A DNA stretch of 64,000 bases from assembly GCA_963854835.1 (NCBI GenBank), contig OY978530.1:5600001-5664000 (forward strand), given 5' to 3'. Shown in pieces: positions 47,427 to 59,508 of this stretch. The translations under genes and the position numbers were made by a program. This stretch comes from Megamerina dolium. Its lineage: Eukaryota > Arthropoda > Insecta > Diptera > Megamerinidae. Numbering within the stretch: the stretch's first letter is position 1; every line of letters starts with the position of its first letter. Below the pieces are notes generated by a model, which ran no database searches, was not told the DNA's origin, and saw only the letters and a list, made by a program, of their open reading frames with translations.

Positions 47427-48638
47427 ACGAGTCACAACAATTGTTGACTCCTGATTCGGTTGTGGAACTCTGCTGAGCGCATCCGCGTTCAAGTTCCTTT
47501 TGCCTGGTTTATAAATTATTTCAAAATCAAATTCAGATAGTTTGTCTGAAACGTGCCAAGCGACATGTCTGGTCTTTCAGATTGGCAATTCCACGTAAGG
47601 GCTGATGGTCAGTGTAGACTTTGAATGGTCTACCGAGTAGATGAGCTCGATAATTCTTCACAGCCCACACGATAGCCAAGAATTCCTTTTCAATGGTGGA
47701 ATATCTTTTCTCAGTATCACTGAGTGCTCTGCTCGCAAAGGCTATTATCTTTTCCAATTTCACCTTGCGATAGGACTGCACCCAAAGCTTCATTGCTGGC
47801 ATCTGTTGTCAGCACGAAAGGTTCGAAAAAATCTGGATAAGCTAAAATTGGTGGAGAGCAAATTGCCTCCTTCAATTTTTCAAAAGCTTTCTGACATTTA
47901 TCGGTCCATTCAAATTTTGCATCTTTTCTTAGTAGTTTATTAATTGGTAGCGCTATGCTTGCCATATTTTCAACAAACTTTCTGTAATAGTTTACTAAAC
48001 CTAAGAATGCCTGAACATCTTTCCTATTTCTTGGAACAGGAATATTTTTGACACATTCTACCTTACTGGGATCTGGCAATGCCCCTTCCTCAGTGCACTT
48101 ATGCCCTAGGTAAATTATCTCTTTTCGTATAAACTGGCACTTTTCTGTATTTAACTTCAAGTTATGTTTACGTAAAAGTCCAAATACTCTTCGTAAACGC
48201 GACTCATGTTGTGCCAAGTTCCGACCATAGACGACGATGTCATCCAAGTAGACAAAAAAATCTATACCTTGAAGTCCTATTAGTACAAGGTTCATTAGTC
48301 TTTGGAAGGTAGCAGGGGCTCCTGTTAAGCCGAATGGCATTCTGTTAAATTCATAGTGCCCAACACCTGTACTAAACGCTGTTTTTTCTCTGTCTGATTC
48401 TTTCAATAACACTTGATGACACCCACTGGCCAAATCAAGTGTAGTGAAATATCTACAATGACCTAACTGGTCTAATCGATACGTGGAATGGGAAAAACTG
48501 GTTTAATAGTGGCGTCGTTTAATTTTCTGAAATCTACTACTAGACTCCACTTTCTTTTACCATCTTGTCCCGCTTTCTTTGGCACCAAAATTATGGGAGA
48601 TATCCAAGGCGATGAGCTGGGAATAACTACATTCTGTC
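47427..48638 (-). pseudogene. Gypsy RT-RNase H fragment, unit 1
   Basis: On the minus strand it starts in the RT fingers (SPWISPIILVPKKAGQDGKR, KWSLVVDFRKLNDATI). After a stop it continues as a 238-codon frame with GHYEFNRMPFGLTGAPATFQ, the catalytic YLDD in FFVYLDDIVVYG, and FLGLVNYYRKFVENMAS. A one-base shift leads to the RNase H part (FASRALSDTEKRYSTIE, FKVYTDHQPL) and the end KPGKRNLNADALSR. Protease, integrase and LTRs are missing. It belongs to a different gypsy family from the elements at 20-23 kb and 36-38 kb. Confidence 0.93.
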
Positions 48639-48830
48639 AAATAAGTACCCGGAAACCGGAAATTCTCATTTTTAATTTTCCCTCTTAGAATATTTCAAAA
48701 AAAAAAATTTTCCCAGGTTGGCACAACTGTCAGCCACTATTCTGTGAATTTTTATTGCTATGTGTCATTTAGTTTGGTTACGGCGTCATTTAGAACAAGT
48801 CAACCTTTTGTGTGCGTTGCGATTTTTACT

Positions 48831-48953
48831 ATGGATAAAAATATCGAACAAAGAGTTTGTGTGAAATTTTTGTGTGTTTCAAACGAAATTTCTTGTGCCA
48901 AAACGTTGGAAATGTTGAAAAAAACATTTGATGATTCAACCATGTGGTCACGG
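48831..48953 (+). pseudogene. mariner-type transposase start, unit 1
   Basis: From the Met at 48831 the frame reads MDKNIEQRVCVKFL, then ISCAKTLEMLKKTFDDSTM. This is the beginning of the first DNA-binding domain of a mariner-type transposase. About 120 bp of 5' sequence precede it (from CCAGGTTGGCACAACTGTC). It breaks off at 48953, at the point inferred to be an inversion breakpoint. Confidence 0.65.
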
Positions 48954-49168
48954 ATCATCTCATGCATGACTTCTGTAGAAACTGCAGAAAGGAAGAGCTT
49001 GAAACCGTCACGCATCTTCTATGCAAATAACCTGCACTATGCAAAATACGAAAATTATTTATAGGTTTTTCCTACTTTCAGGATCTAGCCCTACTTTCAG
49101 AGATAATAATAGGTAATCGTCTGAAATTTATATATAAATCCAAATGGTTCAGCGAGGACTTGGAATAG
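48953..49168 (+). pseudogene. LINE C-terminal Cys/His motif fragment, unit 1
   Basis: The frame GAT CAT CTC.. encodes DHLMHDFCRNCRKEELETV, then THLLCK, a stop, and PALCKIRK, FQDLALLSE, ending at TAG 49166. C-x2-C ... H-x3-C followed by CPAL is the usual C-terminal zinc-like motif of I/LOA/R1-type LINE ORF2 proteins. It appears to be the missing end of the minus-strand piece at 51052-51760. Confidence 0.82.
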
Positions 49169-49410
49169 AAATATCCGCGTTGTCTACATTACAAATTCTT
49201 CGAAGAAATACAGAGAGTTTTATATTTTCCTTTCCGAATTTTCCGAATACTGTAATTGGAATTAATTTGGATTATTTAAATATGTAACCATTACAATACA
49301 AAAACTTCTATTCAATTAAAAGACAGAAAATTGTGTCAAATGTACGACCAACTCTACAATACGTTAAAAATTTCACTTCATAATTTAAAAGTTAAAAGTT
49401 AAAAAAATAA

Positions 49411-51043
49411 AATGGAAGACCACAGAGACTCTTAATATGTTTGCGTTGTGCTTTGATCCAAATAAAGACATAAAGAAGATTTGTGGAATCAAATAAATAC
49501 TTAATAGTATTGTTAAATTGTACAAATAAAACCATCAAAGCTTATCCCGCAGTGCAAATCAGGACAAGAATTCATGCACATAAAAAACTACTATTTCAAG
49601 CTTAAAAATTGCGTGAAGTGATCTAGTGATCATGAAACGACTAAATGCACAAAACAAGATAACGAATTGCCAACATGCTGCAACTGCGGTCAAAATCACC
49701 CAGCGAGCTATAGAGGATATCAAGTGGTTAAAGATTTACAAAACTTTGCAACAGGAAGATGGCTGACTGCAAAGAATCCATTAGCACAAAGCTTCCATAC
49801 CAAAAATCAACCCTTAAGACTTCAAAGTGGTTCAACATTCGCCGAAGTAGCTTCCGGAAATAAAACCTCCCAGAAATCAGAGGACTTTTTGACTCAAATC
49901 ATAAAAAACTAAATTAAGAGGCATCGTTCAATCAGCTATCGCTTAATTGCATCGGAAAACTCAAGATGGTTGTGAAAGAATGATGGACGGAAGCTACTTA
50001 AAAATCATGACTTGAATGCAAACGGAATCCTTAAGCATAAACATGAACTAGAGCTGCTGCAACATAAAGAGAAAATTGATATCTGAAACGCATTTAACAA
50101 ATCAAATGTTTACCACTTTCCTGGGTTAAAATATATATTGCCCAAATCATCCTCTACAGAATACGAGAGGTGGTAGCGCAATTATAATAAAGAATTTAAT
50201 AATGCACTATGAAGACGAAAAAATAAGCTCGGCCAAGATACAGGCAACAACAGTTTACATCAACTTTTCAAAACAATCCAATCAGAAAATTATAAGCTGC
50301 TTTTCAAAAGAGGAAGATTTATAATTGGAAGAGGCCGATGTAATGAGTGACATGGAAGCTATTGAAGTTGAAACTGCAAAGTTCGGAACACACATAAAAA
50401 ATCTGCTTGGTTTAACACTCCAAGAATTAATCCGAAACATGCTCAACGTCGATATCCGAAAGAGAAAAAGGGAGAGTTAGGAAAAAATGACAATCGACAA
50501 GAATTCCCACTGTCAAAATTAAACATAATAATTTAACTAAATTACTTATAGAAAAAATACGAAAATAATAACAACATTTAGAATTCAAAATTCAAATGCT
50601 TGTCAGAATAAAAAATTACGATTATTCCAAAACTTAGGTTAAAAGTGTTGCAAAGAAGGCTGATATATTTGCAGTACACCTACACAAAACATTCCGACCA
50701 CACCAAAAAATATTGAAATTCAATCAACATTCAACAACTCAAGACTCCGTTGAAATAGAGTGTTTCACACTAGATGAAGTCGCTGATGAAATTTCAAGAT
50801 TAAAATTACGAAAAAGTCCAGGTTTTAATCTAATGACCGCTGGAGTTTTAAAGAATTTATCGTTAAAGGAATTACATAAACCAACTTCAATCATGAATGC
50901 ATGCATCGATTTCAAGTATGTACCACAATGGTAATTTCGGAATAGATATCCAACCTAGGTAAAAATCCGAATGAAGTGCCATCTTACAGACCAATTGCAC
51001 TACTCCCAGTAATGGGAAACTTTTTGGAAAACTATTAAGACTA
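49411..51043 (+). pseudogene. Jockey-type LINE fragment, unit 1 (Gag-like, endonuclease and RT parts)
   Basis: The Gag-like part has NMFALCFDPNKDIKKI and the CCHC knuckle CCNCGQNHPASYRGY (49676) with 81 open codons to 49912. The endonuclease start is seen as NANGILKHKHELELLQHKEK (about 50018) and NVYHFPGLKYIL. After a gap comes the pre-RT and RT start, KADIFAVHLHKTFRPHQK (50660) and LKLRKSPGFNLMTAGVLKNL. NEVPSYRPIALLPVMGNFLE follows near 50975. The catalytic RT core downstream is missing. Stops and frameshifts occur throughout. HTKNQPLRL here reads HSKNQPLRL in the other units. Confidence 0.88.
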
Positions 51044-51051
51044 TTTATGAT

Positions 51052-51760
51052 GTCCACAAGTGTTGTGCCCTGTAATGACACCAATCAGCATCCTATCTCC
51101 ATAATCGTAGGAGAAAGTTCGCTCGTCTGCTGTCAGGTTCACGTACAAAGCCTTTGGCGGCCTGCGTGTCTCCAAGGTAGACCATCGAATCTTGTGGATC
51201 ATGCCCACAGAATCTTCGATTCAGAATTGAGTCCACGCAGAGCTCACGCCGAATATAGGATCAGGGCCCATAGGCGTACCGGCAGAGCCCTCATTTTTCA
51301 AACCATCTGCCAATTCATTCCACTCAACACCACAGTGTCCCGGAACCCAAATAAGATGAAGCGTGTTGCGCTTTGCAACACTGTTCAGCCTCATCTTACA
51401 TACACTGATCATCTTTTAAGAGATGGCAGGACTCGCAGTAGCTTTAATTTAAAAATTGATCTCATTATGATAAAATAACCTTAAATCTACGTCCGAAGCG
51501 TATATGGGCCACACGATCAACCACGGGTATTGCAAATAGTGGGCCTTGCTGCAATAGCTGGTGGTATATCTGCGTGTGTCCTGTATATGCCCCGTCATGC
51601 CAATCTCCGTAAATTTTGAGTCTGAATTCAGCTTTCATCGCCTCCTTCTGGATCTGAAGATCCAATGAAAGCAAATAAGGAAAGGCATTTAGCACGTCAC
51701 CAAAAGTGGCACTCATAGCACTAGTGATGCCTAGGCATATTATATTACTCATTCAGGCTA
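51052..51760 (-). pseudogene. I/LOA-type LINE post-RT and RNase H fragment, unit 1
   Basis: On the minus strand 51752-51465 gives CLGITSAMSATFGDVLNAFP and SLDLQIQKEAMKA, the region after the RT in I/LOA/R1-type ORF2. 51412-51221 gives LHLIWVPGHCGVEWNELADG, the RNase H motif around its catalytic His and Asp. Next come STLETRRPPKALYVNLTADE and GVITGHNTCGHH, which end at 51052. The family's next motif is the Cys/His block found instead at 48953-49168 on the other strand. Confidence 0.82.
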
Positions 51761-51992
51761 TTCAATGCACTGCGACCTAAAGGATCTTTTGAGCTTTTGA
51801 CTATTTATAAATTTTATAATTGCTGTGGGCTTGATTTTACCTATGTGGTTTGTAGTCAAGATTCCATTACCTACGTAGCCAAGTCTACGTCTTACCACTG
51901 CTGGGCAATTGCATAGAATATGTTATGTTATGTTTGTTAAACTAATATTACTTACTGATAAAAATGTTTTAGTAAGTTGTTATGGTTGTTAT

Positions 51993-52590
51993 GGGACTTT
52001 GTCTATCTTAGAACCAGCATTAACAGCAGTAATGACGTCAGCTTGGAGATCATGCGTAGGATAACTCTTGCTAACAGGTGTTACTTTGGACTGAGTAAGC
52101 AATTGAGAAGTCGAGCCCTCTCTCGAAGAACGAAAACTACACTCTACAAGTCTCTCATCATGCCTGTCCTAACATATGGCGCTGAAGCCTAGAAGCTTGG
52201 GGTTTTCGAGAGAAAAGTCCTACGCAAGATCTTTGGACCTATTTGCGTTGGTGGCGAGTACCGAATAAGGTATAACCATGAGCTGTACGAGCTGTATGCC
52301 GATATTGATATAGTAAAGCGCATCAAAATCAAGCGGCTGCGCTGGCTAGGTCATGTCGAGCGAATGGAAGAACACGCTCCGGCTAAGAAGGTGTTATATT
52401 CGGAACCCGCTGGAGGACGACGCAGAAGAGGAAGACCAAACCTCCGGTGGAAAGACCAAGTACTGGAGAACCTGACGGCGCTTGGAATTTCTAACTGGCG
52501 CCAGCTAGCGAAGAACAGAGATGGCTGGCGAAGCATGTTATTTTCGGCCTAAATCGATATTCGGTTGTTATGGCCACATAAGTAAGTAAA
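51993..52590 (+). pseudogene. RTE-type LINE 3' end, unit 2
   Basis: Copy of 46823-47420. The change at 52010 turns Gly to Arg in the first motif. Confidence 0.92.
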
Positions 52591-52596
52591 TATAGA

Positions 52597-53808
52597 ACGA
52601 GTCACAACAATTGTTGACTCCTGATTCGGTTGTGGAACTCTGCTGAGCGCATCCGCGTTCAAGTTCCTTTTGCCTGGTTTATAAATTATTTCAAAATCAA
52701 ATTCAGATAGTTTGTCTGAAACGTGCCAAGCGACATGTCTGGTCTTTCAGATTGGCAATTCCACGTAAGGGCTGATGGTCAGTGTAGACTTTGAATGGTC
52801 TACCGAGTAGATGAGCTCGATAATTCTTCACAGCCCACACGATAGCCAAGAATTCCATTTCAATGGTGGAATATCTTTTCTCAGTATCACTGAGTGCTCT
52901 GCTCGCAAAGGCTATTATCTTTTCCAATTTCACCTTGCGATAGGACTGCACCCAAAGCTTCATTGCTGGCATCTGTTGTCAGCACGAAAGGTTCGAAAAA
53001 ATCTGGATAAGCTAAAATTGGTGGAGAGCAAATTGCCTCCTTCAATTTTTCAAAAGCTTTCTGACATTTATCGGTCCATTCAAATTTTGCATCTTTTCTT
53101 AGTAGTTTATTAATTGGTAGCGCTATGCTTGCCATATTTTCAACAAACTTTCTATAATAGTTTACTAAACCTAAGAATGCCTGAACATCTTTCCTATTTC
53201 TTGGAACAGGAATATTTTTGACACATTCTACCTTACTGGGATCTGGCAATGCCCCTTCCTCAGTGCACTTATGCCCTAGGTAAATTATCTCTTTTCGTAT
53301 AAACTGGCACTTTTCTGTATTTAACTTCAAGTTATGTTTACGTAAAAGTCCAAATACTCTTCGTAAACGCGACTCATGTTGTGCCAAGTTCCGACCATAG
53401 ACGACGATGTCATCCAAGTAGACAAAAAAATCTATACCTTGAAGTCCTCTTAGTACAAGGTTCATTAGTCTTTGGAAGGTAGCAGGGGCTCCTGTTAAGC
53501 CGAATGGCATTCTGTTAAATTCATAGTGCCCAACACCTGTACTAAACGCTGTTTTTTCTCTGTCTGATTCTTTCAATAACACTTGATGACACCCACTGGC
53601 CAAATCAAGTGTAGTGAAATATCTACAATGACCTAACTGGTCTAATCGATACGTGGAATGGGAAAAACTGGTTTAATAGTGGCGTCGTTTAATTTTCTGA
53701 AATCTACTACTAGACTCCACTTTCTTTTACCATCTTGTCCCGCTTTCTTTGGCACCAAAATTATGGGAGATATCCAAGGCGATGAGCTGGGAATAACTAC
53801 ATTCTGTC
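52597..53808 (-). pseudogene. Gypsy RT-RNase H fragment, unit 2
   Basis: Copy of 47427-48638 with VLRGLQG and with Met replacing Lys in IEMEFLAIV. Confidence 0.92.
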
Positions 53809-54000
53809 AAATAAGTACCCGGAAACCGGAAATTCTCATTTTTAATTTTCCCTCTTAGAATATTTCAAAAAAAAAAAATTTCCCAGGTTGGCACAACTGT
53901 CAGCCACTATTCTGTGAATTTTTATTGCTATGTGTCATTTAGTTTGGTTACGGCGTCATTTAGAACAAGTCAACCTTTTGTGTGCGTTGCGATTTTTACT

Positions 54001-54123
54001 ATGGATAAAAATATCGAACAAAGAGTTTGTGTGAAATTTTTGTGTGTTTCAAACGAAATTTCTTGTGCCAAAACGTTGGAAATGTTGAAAAAAACATTTG
54101 ATGATTCAACCATGTGGTCACGG
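54001..54123 (+). pseudogene. mariner-type transposase start, unit 2
   Basis: Copy of 48831-48953 without an encoded change. Confidence 0.65.
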
Positions 54124-54338
54124 ATCATCTCATGCATGACTTCTGTAGAAACTGCAGAAAGGAAGAGCTTGAAACCGTCACGCATCTTCTATGCAAATAA
54201 CCTGCACTATGCAAAATACGAAAATTATTTATAGGTTTTTCCTACTTTCAGGATCTAGCCCTACTTTCAGAGATAATAATAGGTAATCGTCTGAAATTTA
54301 TATATAAATCCAAATGGTTCAGCGAGGACTTGGAATAG
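54123..54338 (+). pseudogene. LINE C-terminal Cys/His fragment, unit 2
   Basis: Copy of 48953-49168 with the same internal stop. Confidence 0.8.
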
Positions 54339-54580
54339 AAATATCCGCGTTGTCTACATTACAAATTCTTCGAAGAAATACAGAGAGTTTTATATTTTCC
54401 TTTCCGAATTTTCCGAATACTGTAATTGGAATTAATTTGGATTATTTAAATATGTAACCATTACAATACAAAAACTTCTATTCAATTAAAAGACAGAAAA
54501 TTGTGTCAAATGTACGACCAACTCTACAATACGTTAAAAATTTCACTTCATAATTTAAAAGTTAAAAGTTAAAAAAATAA

Positions 54581-56213
54581 AATGGAAGACCACAGAGACT
54601 CTTAATATGTTTGCGTTGTGCTTTGATCCAAATAAAGACATAAAGAAGATTTGTGGAATCAAATAAATACTTAATAGTATTGTTAAATTGTACAAATAAA
54701 ACCATCAAAGCTTATCCCGCAGTGCAAATCAGGACAAGAATTCATGCACATAAAAAACTACTATTTCAAGCTTAAAAATTGCGTGAAGTGATCTAGTGAT
54801 CATGAAACGACTAAATGCACAAAACAAGATAACGAATTGCCAACATGCTGCAACTGCGGTCAAAATCACCCAGCGAGCTATAGAGGATATCAAGTGGTTA
54901 AAGATTTACAAAACTTTGCAACAGGAAGATGGCTGACTGCAAAGAATCCATTAGCACAAAGCTTCCATAGCAAAAATCAACCCTTAAGACTTCAAAGTGG
55001 TTCAACATTCGCCGAAGTAGCTTCCGGAAATAAAACCTCCCAGAAATCAGAGGACTTTTTGACTCAAATCATAAAAAACTAAATTAAGAGGCATCGTTCA
55101 ATCAGCTATCGCTTAATTGCATCGGAAAACTCAAGATGGTTGTGAAAGAATGATGGACGGAAGCTACTTAAAAATCATGACTTGAATGCAAACGGAATCC
55201 TTAAGCATAAACATGAACTAGAGCTGCTGCAACATAAAGAGAAAATTGATATCTGAAACGCATTTAACAAATCAAATGTTTACCACTTTCCTGGGTTAAA
55301 ATATATATTGCCCAAATCATCCTCTACAGAATACGAGAGGTGGTAGCGCAATTATAATAAAGAATTTAATAATGCACTATGAAGACGAAAAAATAAGCTC
55401 GGCCAAGATACAGGCAACAACAGTTTACATCAACTTTTCAAAACAATCCAATCAGAAAATTATAAGCTGCTTTTCAAAAGAGGAAGATTTATAATTGGAA
55501 GAGGCCGATGTAATGAGTGACATGGAAGCTATTGAAGTTGAAACTGCAAAGTTCGGAACACACATAAAAAATCTGCTTGGTTTAACACTCCAAGAATTAA
55601 TCCGAAACATGCTCAACGTCGATATCCGAAAGAGAAAAAGGGAGAGTTAGGAAAAAATGACAATCGACAAGAATTCCCACTGTCAAAATTAAACATAATA
55701 ATTTAACTAAATTACTTATAGAAAAAATACGAAAATAATAACAACATTTAGAATTCAAAATTCAAATGCTTGTCAGAATAAAAAATTACGATTATTCCAA
55801 AACTTAGGTTAAAAGTGTTGCAAAGAAGGCTGATATATTTGCAGTACACCTACACAAAACATTCCGACCACACCAAAAAATATTGAAATTCAATCAACAT
55901 TCAACAACTCAAGACTCCGTTGAAATAGAGTGTTTCACACTAGATGAAGTCGCTGATGAAATTTCAAGATTAAAATTACGAAAAAGTCCAGGTTTTAATC
56001 TAATGACCGCTGGAGTTTTAAAGAATTTATCGTTAAAGGAATTACATAAACCAACTTCAATCATGAATGCATGCATCGATTTCAAGTATGTACCACAATG
56101 GTAATTTCGGAATAGATATCCAACCTAGGTAAAAATCCGAATGAAGTGCCATCTTACAGACCAATTGCACTACTCCCAGTAATGGGAAACTTTTTGGAAA
56201 ACTATTAAGACTA
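54581..56213 (+). pseudogene. Jockey-type LINE fragment, unit 2
   Basis: Copy of 49411-51043 with HSKN in the Gag-like part. Confidence 0.87.
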
Positions 56214-56221
56214 TTTATGAT

Positions 56222-56930
56222 GTCCACAAGTGTTGTGCCCTGTAATGACACCAATCAGCATCCTATCTCCATAATCGTAGGAGAAAGTTCGCTCGTCTGC
56301 TGTCAGGTTCACGTACAAAGCCTTTGGCGGCCTGCGTGTCTCCAAGGTAGACCATCGAATCTTGTGGATCATGCCCACAGAATCTTCGATTCAGAATTGA
56401 GTCCACGCAGAGCTCACGCCGAATATAGGATCAGGGCCCATAGGCGTACCGGCAGAGCCCTCATTTTTCAAACCATCTGCCAATTCATTCCACTCAACAC
56501 CACAGTGTCCCGGAACCCAAATAAGATGAAGCGTGTTGCGCTTTGCAACACTGTTCAGCCTCATCTTACATACACTGATCATCTTTTAAGAGATGGCAGG
56601 ACTCGCAGTAGCTTTAATTTAAAAATTGATCTCATTATGATAAAATAACCTTAAATCTACGTCCGAAGCGTATATGGGCCACACGATCAACCACGGGTAT
56701 TGCAAATAGTGGGCCTTGCTGCAATAGCTGGTGGTATATCTGCGTGTGTCCTGTATATGCCCCGTCATGCCAATCTCCGTAAATTTTGAGTCTGAATGCA
56801 GCTTTCATCGCCTCCTTCTGGATCTGAAGATCCAATGAAAGCAAATAAGGAAAGGCATTTAGCACGTCACCAAAAGTGGCACTCATAGCACTAGTGATGC
56901 CTAGGCATATTATATTACTCATTCAGGCTA
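56222..56930 (-). pseudogene. I/LOA-type LINE fragment, unit 2
   Basis: Copy of 51052-51760. It has Ala instead of Glu in EAMKAAFRL. Confidence 0.82.
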
Positions 56931-57162
56931 TTCAATGCACTGCGACCTAAAGGATCTTTTGAGCTTTTGACTATTTATAAATTTTATAATTGCTGTGGGC
57001 TTGATTTTACCTATGTGGTTTGTAGTCAAGATTCCATTACCTACGTAGCCAAGTCTACGTCTTACCACTGCTGGGCAATTGCATAGAATATGTTATGTTA
57101 TGTTTGTTAAACTAATATTACTTACTGATAAAAATGTTTTAGTAAGTTGTTATGGTTGTTAT

Positions 57163-57760
57163 GGGACTTTGTCTATCTTAGAACCAGCATTAACAGCAGT
57201 AATGACGTCAGCTTGGAGATCATGCGTAGGATAACTCTTGCTAACAGGTGTTACTTTGGACTGAGTAAGCAATTGAGAAGTCGAGCCCTCTCTCGAAGAA
57301 CGAAAACTACACTCTACAAGTCTCTCATCATGCCTGTCCTAACATATGGCGCTGAAGCCTAGAAGCTTGGGGTTTTCGAGAGAAAAGTCCTACGCAAGAT
57401 CTTTGGACCTATTTGCGTTGGTGGCGAGTACCGAATAAGGTATAACCATGAGCTGTACGAGCTGTATGCCGATATTGATATAGTAAAGCGCATCAAAATC
57501 AAGCGGCTGCGCTGGCTAGGTCATGTCGAGCGAATGGAAGAACACGCTCCGGCTAAGAAGGTGTTATATTCGGAACCCGCTGGAGGACGACGCAGAAGAG
57601 GAAGACCAAACCTCCGGTGGAAAGACCAAGTACTGGAGAACCTGACGGCGCTTGGAATTTCTAACTGGCGCCAGCTAGCGAAGAACAGAGATGGCTGGCG
57701 AAGCATGTTATTTTCGGCCTAAATCGATATTCGGTTGTTATGGCCACATAAGTAAGTAAA
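57163..57760 (+). pseudogene. RTE-type LINE 3' end, unit 3
   Basis: Copy of 51993-52590. Confidence 0.92.
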
Positions 57761-57766
57761 TATAGA

Positions 57767-58978
57767 ACGAGTCACAACAATTGTTGACTCCTGATTCGGT
57801 TGTGGAACTCTGCTGAGCGCATCCGCGTTCAAGTTCCTTTTGCCTGGTTTATAAATTATTTCAAAATCAAATTCAGATAGTTTGTCTGAAACGTGCCAAG
57901 CGACATGTCTGGTCTTTCAGATTGGCAATTCCACGTAAGGGCTGATGGTCAGTGTAGACTTTGAATGGTCTACCGAGTAGATGAGCTCGATAATTCTTCA
58001 CAGCCCACACGATAGCCAAGAATTCCATTTCAATGGTGGAATATCTTTTCTCAGTATCACTGAGTGCTCTGCTCGCAAAGGCTATTATCTTTTCCAATTT
58101 CACCTTGCGATAGGACTGCACCCAAAGCTTCATTGCTGGCATCTGTTGTCAGCACGAAAGGTTCGAAAAAATCTGGATAAGCTAAAATTGGTGGAGAGCA
58201 AATTGCCTCCTTCAATTTTTCAAAAGCTTTCTGACATTTATCGGTCCATTCAAATTTTGCATCTTTTCTTAGTAGTTTATTAATTGGTAGCGCTATGCTT
58301 GCCATATTTTCAACAAACTTTCTATAATAGTTTACTAAACCTAAGAATGCCTGAACATCTTTCCTATTTCTTGGAACAGGAATATTTTTGACACATTCTA
58401 CCTTACTGGGATCTGGCAATGCCCCTTCCTCAGTGCACTTATGCCCTAGGTAAATTATCTCTTTTCGTATAAACTGGCACTTTTCTGTATTTAACTTCAA
58501 GTTATGTTTACGTAAAAGTCCAAATACTCTTCGTAAACGCGACTCATGTTGTGCCAAGTTCCGACCATAGACGACGATGTCATCCAAGTAGACAAAAAAA
58601 TCTATACCTTGAAGTCCTCTTAGTACAAGGTTCATTAGTCTTTGGAAGGTAGCAGGGGCTCCTGTTAAGCCGAATGGCATTCTGTTAAATTCATAGTGCC
58701 CAACACCTGTACTAAACGCTGTTTTTTCTCTGTCTGATTCTTTCAATAACACTTGATGACACCCACTGGCCAAATCAAGTGTAGTGAAATATCTACAATG
58801 ACCTAACTGGTCTAATCGATACGTGGAATGGGAAAAACTGGTTTAATAGTGGCGTCGTTTAATTTTCTGAAATCTACTTCTAGACTCCACTTTCTTTTAC
58901 CATCTTGTCCCGCTTTCTTTGGCACCAAAATTATGGGAGATATCCAAGGCGATGAGCTGGGAATAACTACATTCTGTC
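57767..58978 (-). pseudogene. Gypsy RT-RNase H fragment, unit 3
   Basis: Copy of 52597-53808 with the same Met in IEMEFLAIV and one further change near 58879. Confidence 0.92.
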
Positions 58979-59170
58979 AAATAAGTACCCGGAAACCGGA
59001 AATTCTCATTTTTAATTTTCCCTCTTAGAATATTTCAAAAAAAAAAATTTTCCCAGGTTGGCACAACTGTCAGCCACTATTCTGTGAATTTTTATTGCTA
59101 TGTGTCATTTAGTTTGGTTACGGCGTCATTTAGAACAAGTCAACCTTTTGTGTGCGTTGCGATTTTTACT

Positions 59171-59293
59171 ATGGATAAAAATATCGAACAAAGAGTTTGT
59201 GTGAAATTTTTGTGTGTTTCAAACGAAATTTCTTGTGCCAAAACGTTGGAAATGTTGAAAAAAACATTTGATGATTCAACCATGTGGTCACGG
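59171..59293 (+). pseudogene. mariner-type transposase start, unit 3
   Basis: Copy of 48831-48953. Confidence 0.65.
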
Positions 59294-59508
59294 ATCATCT
59301 CATGCATGACTTCTGTAGAAACTGCAGAAAGGAAGAGCTTGAAACCGTCACGCATCTTCTATGCAAATAACCTGCACTATGCAAAATACGAAAATTATTT
59401 ATAGGTTTTTCCTACTTTCAGGATCTAGCCCTACTTTCAGAGATAATAATAGGTAATCGTCTGAAATTTATATATAAATCCAAATGGTTCAGCGAGGACT
59501 TGGAATAG
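59293..59508 (+). pseudogene. LINE C-terminal Cys/His fragment, unit 3
   Basis: Copy of 48953-49168. Confidence 0.8.

Larger units (their letters stand above)
46221..51265 (+). repeat. Right arm of the giant inverted repeat
   Basis: Partner of 40810-45853. Positions 46221-46762 are found only in the two arms, not in the later tandem units. From 46763 on the arm is the first tandem unit. Confidence 0.97.
46763..51932 (+). repeat. Tandem composite unit 1 (5,170 bp)
   Basis: The unit begins at TTTGTTAAACTAATATTAC. All landmarks recur at +5,170, +10,340 and +15,510. In order it holds an RTE-type LINE 3' end (+), gypsy RT-RNase H (-), a mariner start (+), a LINE C-terminal piece (+), a Jockey-type LINE (+), an I/LOA-type LINE piece (-) and about 170 bp of unassigned DNA (51761-51932). 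Nothing in it encodes an intact protein. Confidence 0.98.
51933..57102 (+). repeat. Tandem composite unit 2
   Basis: Same order and length as unit 1. It reads RTSINSS where unit 1 reads GTSINSS, and differs from unit 1 at three sites in the gypsy segment (52857, 53154 and 53449). Confidence 0.98.

Noticed and set aside
47641..47943. A 100-codon plus-strand frame inside the gypsy segment, repeated in every unit
   Set aside because: It is the antisense shadow of the RNase H and RT frame. Its conservation follows from the DNA repeat.
40810..51265. The palindrome as a pure assembly mirror
   Set aside because: The arms differ at several dispersed sites and the left arm lacks the last 667 bp of the unit. 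A more complex misassembly is still possible and is listed as a test.
40810..51265. A Foldback-type transposon
   Set aside because: Foldback ends consist of short internal repeats. These arms are composed of unrelated transposon fragments, and no target duplication is visible.
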